Assembly: GCF_014633365.1 (NCBI RefSeq)
Contig: NC_068339.1
Span: 16,545,383-16,609,382, forward strand
Length of the DNA stretch: 64,000 nt
Direction of reading: 5' to 3'
Source of the DNA: Diospyros lotus
Lineage: Eukaryota; Streptophyta; Magnoliopsida; Ericales; Ebenaceae
The notes beneath the pieces were generated by a model, which was not told where the DNA came from, searched no databases, and worked only from the letters and a program-made list of their open reading frames with translations. Within the stretch, counting starts at the first letter, position 1. Each line of letters begins with the position of its first letter. Positions 11,720 through 23,100 of the stretch are shown piece by piece. The position numbers and the translations under genes are program-made.

Positions 11720-13345
11720 CTTGTCAATAGGACAGGGCAGAGATGACAAGAACAATCAGCGAAAATCCTCACAATCTCAATGTTCGGAGAGCAGAAAATA
11801 GAAGGTTGAAAGTATAAGGCACCACTTCCAAAGGAGCTATCAAAAGAGAAACTGCACATAATTCCCAGAGGCATAGACTTTCAGAAGCAGCTAAACTGAG
11901 GTGGCCCATCAAGAAATTTATGCAAAGATATATCAGGATGCTGAACTTAGTACAGTCTGTCCTGAAATTCACTAATAAGATGCACTTCAGTCTTTCCAAG
12001 TACATGATGTGACAATAATGAAAACATTTAAAAGAAAGTAAAAATAAGATTAAACAGAAAGGAAACTTCTAACATAATCTGACTGTTATCTATAATGCAA
12101 TCCACATTGCTTATTTAATTAAAATAAATAAATAACAAACATAATCTGAGAACTGAAACTGTTAAATAGTTCAATAAATTGAAAAATAGTTAGACGAGGC
12201 ATACCATGGCTGATCTAATATTTCCCATTAGGAGGTGAAGAATGTCTATGCAAGAACAACCGAATTACATTGGCAGCTAAATGAAAAGCATGCAGACTTC
12301 AAATTAATGGCCAACAAGAATATGTGCAACACTTAATAGAGATCCCATTTGAAATTTACATTTACAACAGAGTTAAAGGTTTGAAGGTCATGAAGTCAAG
12401 GCATTAGTGATAAAAGTTGCATTCGGAAATGACGGTGCAAAAATCCGAAACTCATTTTGAAAGCTATAACAGAAGACATAGATTATCAAATATGTTGTAG
12501 TTCTAAGGTACTGGAAGCTAAATACTAAATTTGTGTCAATCCACAGCTGAAAAATTACAGTTTGGATGACAGGATTTTCTTCCCGAAAATAGAGTAACGG
12601 ACTAAGAACAAAAACAATGAGAACCGACGACCATATTTTAACCTATTGCGAAAACTGCAAAACTTTGTTCATCAACCAAAGATAATTCTAAGGACGGGGA
12701 GATGGGTGTTTAGTTGAGACATTGTCTAAATGCCAAAGCTCTGATAGACCATAGCTTGGTTACATGCCCTAAATTTTTCAGGTCACCGGTAACTGAGTTC
12801 TGCAGCCAGCCCCAAGGGTTCACTGCCAATCTTTCTCCTGGCTTTAGGATTGAGATTTCAGATTACTTTAACCGAAAAACAACAGACATTGCTCTCACAG
12901 CAATCAATTATTAAAAAACAAACTGACACAAACATAGACTAAATTTACGAATGCATAGCATATATACTTAAACAAAGAGAAGAACATTCAACAGTAAAAC
13001 GCCCAAATTTCCATGGAAGAAACACAATCAGGCACAACAACCAGAAAAGGAGAATCCACACATAACTTCAATCGCCAAGTAAAGGATATCGTAACTGGGA
13101 TTAGTTCATCCAACGTTGACACCGAACAGGAAAGAAGATTCCAAAGGCAAAAATCTGGGATTTTCGATGCGGAAGATGTGACTATTTGGGAATCAAAGGT
13201 TGGTGATGCTAAAACAAAGAAATTCAACATACAGAGAGAGAGAGAGAGAGAGATGTTGGTTCCGTTGTCGGGACGGAAGAAATCAGAAGGGGAAAGTACC
13301 AGACAGTGACGGTGAGTGACGAGAGAGGCGTGGATAGCAGGCATG
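11720..13345 (-). promoter_or_regulatory. Leader and promoter region of the CorA-like gene
   Basis: No coding exon is visible upstream of the first ATG. A leader intron is likely, because an AG-bounded pyrimidine-poor junction lies just before the ATG and the GC-richer, leader-like sequence resumes near 13000-13330. An AG microsatellite (13233-13253) reads as a CT-rich (Y-patch-like) run on the transcribed strand, a common feature close to plant transcription starts. The exact start and leader splice sites are not determined. Confidence 0.4.
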
Positions 13346-13929
13346 CGGATGTTTGTAGATTCTATTTTTTAAAATTAAAAAATATATATTTTCTAATTTA
13401 TAATATAAAATTAAAAAACTTTGAATTTCTATTTTTTAAAGAAAGATTTAATTATTTAATAAAAACTAAAAATAAAAAATAAAAATCTTTTTCGATGTTC
13501 TATGCTGTCTTTGTTTTATGCTCAATTCTATTTTTATTTAAATAAGATTAATTAAAATAACAGAATAAAATGAATTTTTAATTACGTGTCTATATTCTTT
13601 TTAAATTAACTTTTTGTGATCGTTAAAATTAATACATCACTCATTTCACCTAACATTTTGACACTATTATCATTATCGTTTTCATTTTAATTTGTTGTTT
13701 GGCGCCATATTATTTCTAATTTAGTGGGCCCTTACAACTAGAATTATTGTAGCGCTAGAAGAAAGAAAAAACATAAATTTTTACATCTCCTTTTCAATGT
13801 ATTATTTTTTATAAAAGATTTTATTTTTTTTCTCTTTTCAAATAATAAATTTTTGTTAGAATATAGAGTGTGAATCAAATTGTGCATGTTATTACCTTTT
13901 GAATCAAATAAATTTATATCTAAAAAATA
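13346..13929. other. AT-rich intergenic spacer
   Basis: AT-rich sequence between the CorA-like promoter and the plastid-derived block. I see no gene or recognisable repeat. Confidence 0.5.
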
Positions 13930-16100
13930 TTAACAATAAGTTTTTTCAAAATTGATTCTTTATCCCTTTGTTAAAAGTGTTCTCGAAACATTTGTGATTA
14001 AATAAATATCTCTATAAACAAGTGAATCGAATTTACTTGAAAAATAGAAAAATTTTACAAATTATATGTTTCATCATCACTTTGTATAAATCGATAAGTA
14101 TGAATATTTTAGATATGTGACTCAACTGGTGAAAAAATATCTTTCCTCCAAAAAATATGTTTTTTTTTTACCAACGCACAAAGAAAATATTTTGTTATAA
14201 ATGAACAAGATATTGAGGAATTGTCTATTCATAAAATCATAATTATTGATATAGAACTTTTCTACATAAAAATGAAATCTTTTGATACAATAAGAGGAGA
14301 AGTGATATGTATTATTCAATAATTTAAGTTAATTTGGTTTATAAAAAAAAGATCTCAATGAATTTTTATCAAACGCTTTCATGAAATTTAGCAAATTTCT
14401 TGATCGTGGAATAATAATGAGAATTAGGAATTCGTGTTATCAATGGATTTCCAACAATTGATTCTAGCATAGAACGAGTCAATCATTTATTTTTTTATTT
14501 TTATTAAACAAAAATGGTGATATTGTTCTATTGAGAAAAAAATTTAATTTTTGAAAAATGTCACGATCACCCAATGAGAAGTCTTCTAATATTTTTTCAA
14601 ATGATCTTTCAATTTTTTTTCAAATGAATGATTTAAAGACCTATTAATTATAATAGCTATTTGCAAAATTGATCATTTAGACCTTTCAATTCATAGATGT
14701 AGATCTCAAATCTATGAATAGGATATGTTCCCAAAACTTAAGAGAAAAAGAAAAAGAGAAGTGAGTTAGAGAAAAAGAAAAGCAAGTTCGATAAGAAAAG
14801 AAGTGACTTGGATAAAAAGAAACGAAATGCCTTGTATAGATCTTTTTTGATAACTTTAGACCAATCAATTGAATATTAACTAATACATAATCGATTGAAC
14901 ACTATTTAAAAATGATTCTTCTACTCACCTTTAGTTGAAAATGGCAATGGACCGGTTGGATTAATTTAGGTCGACTCATTTATTATTAATTTTTTATTTT
15001 ATCTTTTTTTATTATGGCATATTGATATATCAATATTTATATGCATCAAAATATTGATTCATGGATCTCTTAGTTCGAGAAATAAAAATTAAGGGGATTA
15101 AACCATTTCTTTGGACCATGTTTTGATAAATGCCGGTTGATTATATATTTCATTATAGTTCTATTATTTAGAATATCTTTTCCTATTTGATCTATTTGAA
15201 TTTTATATTCAAAGTTGCGATCAAAATCATTTAATACATTTCTTGTGTACTCTTAAGTGTAATATTAAATTTACATTAGATTTCAAATCAATTCATGTTG
15301 ATTGATTACTTCCATTAAGTTGTTGCTAGCAAATACCATTTTGATTTTGGATCTCCCAAATCACTCCTACAATATCAAATCCAATTATTTTAATCCTTCA
15401 ATTTCTCTTCATAAAAATAAGAAATTGAGCTAATAAAGATTTATTTTTTAATTTATTCTCAGAGTTGAATGCCTAATTCAAAAATTATTTCTAATCCAAT
15501 CCATAAGAATCAATATAAAGAACAAATACTTATGATACACCAAATCGAACTTGATTATTGATAGAGTAAATAGATTTATCATTTTTTTTTAAAATACCTC
15601 TTCTAATTCATTCAAAATTGTGATGTAACTTACTTCGTCCCATGTTTTGATCATGGAATAGATGAAGTAAATAAAAAATATAGCCTTTTGTTCAAGAATA
15701 AAATCTTATTGAAACTCTCCATATCTAATTCATCCTTTGAAACCATATAATATTTCGAATATGAAGAAATAGGATAAATTGAGATGATATTTTATAAATA
15801 CATAATTATCTTAAATATATTTACCATTTCTTTATTTTTCGATCACCCGAATGAAACAAAAGAAAAATCTTATTGTTTCAACAATTTTTGATCTTAGTGA
15901 ACCTTTGAATAAGATTTTAAACCTAAATGAAATTCTAACTGTGCGTACGAGAAAAAAGAAGAAGAACAAATAAATCTAGTTAGATTCCTAAAAAATTCTT
16001 TGATCATTAAAGAATATCTAGAAAGGCATTTTAGAAATTGATCAAATGATCCGTTCAATATGATTTTACAAAATCATATTGAATACTTACACTAAAACCC
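13930..16100 (-). pseudogene. ycf2: Nuclear insertion of plastid DNA: decayed ycf2 fragment
   Basis: Read on the minus strand, this 2.2-kb block follows the order of a long internal section of plastid Ycf2. Diagnostic pieces, in the order of the plastid protein: MVNIFKII near 15825, RNFEYKIQ near 15215, NNRTIMKY near 15170, a Ser/Leu/Phe-rich segment with WEHILFIDLR at 14690-14760, then [14 protein letters not shown] and [16 protein letters not shown] at 14150-14290, and a stretch like INFEKT near 13950. The reading frame is broken many times by stops and indels, so it encodes nothing. Divergence is clearly larger than among plastid genomes, so this is an old nuclear plastid insertion rather than contamination. 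Ends are approximate. Confidence 0.85.
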
Positions 16101-16148
16101 AATCCTATACGTTACTCAAAAAATCCAATTCATGCGGAATCTCTCTCT

Positions 16149-16175
16149 CCCCCCCCCCCCCCCCCCCCCCCCCCC
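16149..16175. repeat. Run of 27 C
   Basis: An uninterrupted C homopolymer preceded by a short CT repeat and followed by seven A. It lies at the outer edge of the plastid-derived block and about 550 bp beyond the stop codon of the GIP1-like gene. On the minus strand it is G27, able in principle to form a quadruplex. Its length may be unreliable in any assembly. Confidence 0.9.
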
Positions 16176-16722
16176 AAAAAAAGGAGGAGATCTTGGCGGA
16201 AAACGCTAATGCGTGTCTAATACGTTTTACCAACTGCACATCTACAGAATAACGGGCATAATGGTCTAAGAGTTTTCCCTGATAGCTTTTGTTTGAAAAA
16301 AAAGAAAAACAAAGTAGTCTCAGACCTAACAAGATGACTCGTGTTTCCAACTCTAGCGTGAAAAAATAGCAAAGAAAATGCCGACAATGAGTGGAAATAT
16401 GTAGATGGATGCCTTTCAGACCAACCTTAATTACCAATCACAGAAGAAGAGACCATGAAGCTGCGTGATATAGGAGCGTGGTGCAGAACACACACTAAGG
16501 AGGGCAGAATTTTGAAGGGGAAAAAAAGAACATTCAGACACCAAGAGAAGAGAATGTTCACTAATCCAAATTAGCACACATCTTCCTACATTAAAATTAA
16601 CCAACGACTTATAAGCAAGTAAAAACCATGATCTCAAGGCACAGGGCCGCAGCAGCAACTCCTTGACCAGCCGCTTCCAAGCTAATCATTACAAGACCCT
16701 GAAAAACCGAGAGGTCATTGGG
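16176..16722 (-). other. 3' untranslated and downstream region of the GIP1-like gene
   Basis: Non-coding sequence directly after the stop codon at 16723-16725 of the minus-strand gene. Composition is gene-like to about 16430. No other feature is recognised; small open frames on the minus strand here are accidental. Confidence 0.5.
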
Positions 16723-19700
16723 TTAGTAGCTGTTTTGCCATATCTGTTGGGACTGCTTAGAAGGTTGGCCTTGAGATCCACCACCACCAAGGGGCATCTC
16801 CCTAGGGTTTTGCTGCTGCTGCTGATGTTCCAGTGAAATCCCGGTATGTGAATGATAGAAGTTAGGATACCCAAGAGCTCCATAGTTCTGCGAAGGTTGC
16901 TGGCTTTGCCGAAGTGCAGTGGGTTGCTGATTCAGTCCCTGGAAGCTATAGTACGTGCTGGCTGGAACAGCTGACATTGTTCTGGAACCAGGCCCATGAA
17001 CCCACATAGCCGAGTTCTCATTCTGCCCAAACCAAGGGAGAGGATCAAGTTGAGCACCAGAGTGTTTCTCATTCATTTTTCTCAAGTTTGATCTAATCAA
17101 ATCAAATAGAGCATCGAAAGAAAAAATAGATACTCTTTCACTTGACTCAATTTTTCACTCCAGTTATCTTTTCAGTTTTTTGTTCTACCTTTTGTAAAAC
17201 AACTTTAGTTAAAGATAAAATGGCATGATATGTGTAACATAGATAGATCTATTTAGCCACGCAGAAAAATGAAAAGACATTGCCAAATATTGTTAGTACA
17301 TGTGCACAATCAACAAGTTGAGTTATGAAAGAGATAAAGATGAAATTTTGGGTGACTACGAGAGGTTGATTGCAAGAAATACCAAGAGGAAAAGATCACT
17401 ATAGGAGGTGATTTAAATAGTTATGAGGGCAAAGAAGGGATTGAATATAGAAATGCACGTGGTGGGATGAAGATTTAGTTGCATATGAAAATGGCTTATC
17501 ATACCTAAATAAATTACTATTTTTAGACAAAAAGATTGCTTGTGTTGTGATGATTATAAATTTATACCAAAAGAACGCCTAACCACTATATATAAACATA
17601 GATCCTTGGCGTCTATATCAAAAACTAGACAAAGAATAATGATACAACATGAAACCCATGAATCAGATGGCGGCACAGCAGGGGCCAATTAAATGTTAAA
17701 CTGATGGTTACTACTAATCAAAGATGGCAAAAATTATTCTGAGTTGAAAGGAAATGCTTAAAAGCAAAAAGAGCCTTAATAGTAGAACAAAGAGGTACAA
17801 TGGAAGAGAGAGAGAGAGAGAGAGAACTTTACATGCATGTCATATTTAAGAAAACCTGAATAAAGTATGTTTTGGCATAAAAAAGAAGCAAAGGCAGTTA
17901 CTGTAGTTAAATCAAAAGCTTATGAAAAGTTGTACCGCCTACTTAATATAAAAGATGAGGAAAGAAATATATGGGCGAAGTGCCAAAGTAGCCCCTGTAC
18001 TTTGTTTGAACATTTTCAAAATTAATGAACCACTTTTCAAAAAGTCATATCTATTAATGAAAAGATATGAATGGGTTTAAGAATAACCACCAACACCAAG
18101 GTGGTTAGTATTTGGTTATTCAACCAACTTAACTACCCCTGGTGAGAAGTTGTGACTATTTGAATAGTCACTTTAGTAGTTAGTAGTTTAATTAATAACC
18201 ATTCACATCTTTCCATTAATAGATATGACTTTTCAAAAGTGATTCATTAATTTTCAAAATGTTCCAACATACTTTGGCTTGGGGCTAGACTGACCTCCTA
18301 CTTTCAAAAGGGCCAGCAAAGCCCTCATACTTTCAAACTAAGGGTCACATTAGCCTTTTGCCTATTTGGCAGTAATGGCATTTAGACAGCTGTTAAGGTG
18401 GTCCTTCTCCAACAATAACACTGGCTGGGACCCTCCCTTTTCTCCCCTTCTATCCATCTTCCTCCCTCTCTCAATCCCTTCTCCAAACTGCTTAAATGGC
18501 CAAACAACTTGGCAAATCACATGTCAGATCTAGATTCACCGGGCCTTGAAGAGGAAGTGCTCTTGTTGCCGACTGCCTATTGTCATGACCCCAAGAATAT
18601 AATAGTAATTAGCAGTAGTTATTTTGTTATTTTAGTTGTATTTTCTGTTTTACTTTGTAACAGAATTACTTACCTGGGAGAAGTAGCTATATAAAGCTAC
18701 TAGAGCTGTAAAAAAAATATTATTGTGAAATGACAATCTGAATTCTGTTTTTTCTCTCCTGTTCTCTGTTCTCCCAATTGATCTCCTCTGTTCTCCCTCT
18801 ATTCTTGTTGTCTGCCTCCATTGACCGAGATATTTTCAATACCTGAGATATTTTCAATTCCCACCCAACATTGACCGAGTCTTATTTTGTAACAAGTTTC
18901 ATTAGTGGACTTGACGATGCGCTACAACCTACAATGAAGATGATGTGTGCTATCACTATAAAACAGGTTGCAGTAAAAGCAAGGCTACAGGAATTGGCAC
19001 TAGAAGCCATTTACAGAAAGCATGAGCTAACGCCTAAAGGTTATCTTAAGAGCAGCCAGCAGAACGAAGGTATTTCTAAGGCTACCTTCAGTTTGCAGCA
19101 AGAAGTTGATGAATTTCCTGCAATGGATCAGGAAATTCAGGAAGTAAAAGATAATCCAATTGAGGAGATCTCTACTAAAGTTGAGGAAGTAAAGGATGCT
19201 GTGAAGATGGGAGAGGATACAACCACACCAACCATGGAGCTTGAAGATTGTAAGTTTATTTTTCTTGAAGGCTGGACAATCAATCACTTGGACTGGAAGA
19301 AGTTGTTGAATTACCTACATTTGATCGGGTGACTCCGATGGAAAAGTAAGCAATTGTGAGGAAAATATAAGTCTTAATCAAAGTGAACGACCTACGGAGT
19401 ATAGTTCAAGGTTGGTTAGAGATTGACAGAGGATGCTCACATTTGGAAGTAATTGATCACATTGAAACCTTCCAACAATATATTCGTAATCTGGCGCAGA
19501 GGAGGATGTAGAAGGAAAAAGTGAAACAAGATGAGAGCCTTGACATGAGGATCTTCGAGGTCTACATTTTATGTTTGTAGGAAAAGCAAAAAAAAAAAGA
19601 ACGTAAGAGAAAAGAGGAAAAAGCTTAGAAGGAGAAAGAAAGAAGGACAAAACAGCCAGTGAAAGCTGGAATTGAATGACAAACAGTGGCAAATCGCTGT

Positions 19701-20071
19701 GAGTTCTTGGAGAAAATAACTCTCAAGGAGGGGGAATTGTCATGACCCCAAGGATATAATAGTAATTAACAGTAATTATTTTGTTATTTTAATTGTTGTA
19801 TTTTCTGTTTTACTTTGTAAAAGAATTACTTAACTAGGAGAAGTAGCTATATAAAGCTACTAGAGCTGTAAAAAAATTATTATTGTGAAATGATAATCTG
19901 AATTTTTTTTTCTCTCTCTACATTTCTCTCTCCCATTCTCCCTTTATTCTTGTTGTCTCCCTTCATTTCTGTCTAATTCTTCCCCATACTTTTCTCAATT
20001 TCCCATCCAAACCCTAGGTAAACCCTAGGTCGTGATGCTTATGAGGGAGAAGAATAGGAATCTAAGGAAAA

Positions 20072-20108
<37 letters not shown>

Positions 20109-23100
20109 ATAATTTTATTTTTTTTTCCTGTTAATGGCCTAACTTAACAGAGAACATGGTATGCATAAAGAGGGTTGGAAGTCTAGAATTCATGGAACTG
20201 GTCCCACCTACTAGGGATCAGAGCTTGTAATTATTGTTATTGTTAGAAAAATTAAAAAAAAAATAAATCTCAAAAGTATTATGAGCTTTATTCCAAACCT
20301 TTAACAATAAACCATATATATGAAAATAATGATCTTGCAACTGACACTTGCACTAATCATCTAATTTTGTTATATTTGTATGTTATTGAAAAATAATTTC
20401 GTATACAAATTATAAACGAAAAAAATATTTTTCATCTTATTTTCTGATGTTTGGCTTACATTTAAAATAGTTCAAAACATAAAAAAATGAAATTTATCTT
20501 CAATACATATAAATGCTACTTTTGCATTTGTATGTAAACAAGTTGAAACAAAACATATTGTTCGGTAAATGTTTTATATTGAAAACATGTTTCACGTAAA
20601 AAAATATTGTTTATCTTATTTTTACATAAAATATGTTATATAAAAAATATTTTATGTTCAAAACCCAATTACTAAAATACTTAACAATATTTTGTGTGAG
20701 TGATTCCTCATTAGAATAGTGAGATTTTAGTTTCAGTCTCAAAAAAAAAAAAAAATGATTTACCAAAATTTTCTAAGTCAAATCATTTGCTACATTTGAT
20801 GTAAAATGTTTTTGATTAAAAAATATTTTTTTAATTCTTTGTTAACACCAAAAAAATATATATATATATTTTAGTATAAAACATTTTTTGTCAAAACAAA
20901 TGAAGGCCTTACAAGTTCTTTGTTCATTTTTTAGTTTCTCAAAATCTCCTAGGAGGCATTTTTTCACATAGTTTGGTGGACACATCATAAGACATGACAA
21001 CAATTCAACTAAGGTGGCATAGGACTTGCTTATATGTTAAATTTTCAAAAATCTGCAGATTAACCATCTCTGTATGTCACCTATGTTCTTTTGAACACAT
21101 GCAACAGACACGCACACAGATATGTTTGTGGTTGAAGAAAAACCTGAGACTCCCTAAACATTTTTCTCTGTCACATTTCCCAGAACATTCACGTTAAAAC
21201 AAAACCATAATACAGTTACCTGCTGAAGAGAGATCAAATGGTTGTTCTCCTTGTACTGAGAACTCAACATGTCATCATAGCTGATAGATGAAGCACCAGG
21301 GGCAGGAGGTGGATTAACTGGGAAGTTGCCGGGAATGCTGGATGAACTTCCAAAGCCACCATACCCAGAAGCTATAGCAGCAGACTGAGGCAAGCTGCTA
21401 CCAGAAACACTATTCTTGTACTGTGGGGGCACAGCTGCCAGAGATTGATGGTATGTACTATTACCAGCAAATGCTTGCTGGAAAGCAGATGGCATAAGTG
21501 CATAGCTCTGAGGCAAGAATGGATAACCAATCATGTTAGCAAACGGTCCCAAATGAACACTAGCTTGGGAATACGGGTGCATAGCAAGATGTTGAGGAAG
21601 AGCAGGTCCCGAGGCAATGGTACTCCCAGGCAAGGGGTGTGTGGTTGACTGAGTTGATGGAAAACCAACAGTCTTCATCATCTAAATGTTTACCAGAAGT
21701 TAGCAAAAATAAATGTAACAAAAAAAATGAATTAAAAGCAAATTGAATAAGGATTAAAAAAACAAAGAGCCTGTAACATATATCAATATTTTTGTTTTGA
21801 TTTACAAACAGGGCAATAGACCAATTTTTTTCACATTCTTTTGGTAGACAAGGTCTTCCTAGGATGGCATAAAAGTTCAAAGCAGCCACTTATAAATTTG
21901 GAAATTTTTGTTTGAAAGTGTCATTCATGATTATAAGCTAAAACAAGAATCTACTTATGAATCCATACCGTAAAGAACACAGACCCTTAAGTACTTCACG
22001 ATGAAATGATCACACTTTCTTCCTCTACCATTTCTAGAAATGATTAGTACACTCCTAGACCTACATAATGCTTGAGCTAACAATCAAATATAACTGAAAC
22101 CCCCAGGTTACAAGGGAAGAGAAGGGGGCATGCCAAGAAATCCAACCTTGTATAAAACATAAAGATTTCATTTCCAAGCTGCATGATATCAACTCATGTT
22201 GTTCTCCCAACACATCAAGTAGAGTCCAAGATAAAATTAGACAACAACAGAACAACACAACCATTAGACCTTAATTTCACTAAATGGGATAGGCCACATG
22301 AATTCTAGATCACCAATCCTCTCTATCCAATGCTATATTTTTGGTAGGGCCCATGTCATGCTTAAAAATATCCCGCCAAGGTCAAACATAAAATCAAGAC
22401 TCTTCTCAAAATCTCACCACCAATTTATTTACAACATTCTCTATCCTTGGTGAAGTTCATAAGCATAATGGTACAACCTGACTGTATAAATGGAGTCCAC
22501 CTCTTATCACAGACACACTTAAGCCAGAAGAGAAAGCAAGGTAGTGGTGTGTAAGCTATGGTTATGACTGGTTACAATTAGTGCAGGAAAGCAATGAGTA
22601 AGTTTGGCAGTCGCCCTTATGGTTGGTGGAGCAGTTAGAAGTGAAAGATGCTGAGAGACACTGAAGTGATAGCTCCTCTTAGTTTGGTAGGAGGGCTCCA
22701 AGCAACTCCCCCCACCCCCAAAACTCCCTCACACAATGAAAAATCAAATCTATACAATGAATTCATTACAGTGAAGTTACATGGTTAACATGTAATATAC
22801 CTCATGGATGTCCAGAAATTATTAGGAATCTCAATTAGAACATATTTTCTAATAGTAAAACTGAAGGCCCTGAATCCTGATGCTGTGGATCCTAATATAT
22901 TCTGTAACACAGTTTCCAATCAAAATGGTATATCAATTCTGAAAATGGCAACTCAAGTCATGATTCTCATGAGGTTCAGCCCACTAGTGTGTTAGGCCAA
23001 GGAATTTCCAGCCCACCGGGCTATGATGGGCAAATTGATGATGTGGGCCGTGTTTTTTTAAGCCCGAATGGGGATAGACAGCAAGTTGGTGGATCTGGTA

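Noticed and set aside
11720..11755. Upstream ATG adding 12 residues to the CorA-like protein
   Set aside because: The extra residues lie in leader-like sequence next to a probable splice acceptor. The ATG at 11719 is preferred, but this is not proven.
13013..13309. 98-residue plus-strand frame near the CorA-like promoter
   Set aside because: Antisense to the leader of the CorA-like gene and containing the AG microsatellite. No family resemblance.
16105..16437. Minus-strand frame with a Gly-rich run
   Set aside because: The glycines are simply the C27 homopolymer read in reverse; not a gene.
20005..20036. Telomere-like CCCTA words (aaaccctaggtaaaccctag)
   Set aside because: Only two imperfect units at the end of an LTR, also present at the end of the related LTR near 39941. 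Part of the LTR terminus, not telomeric repeats.
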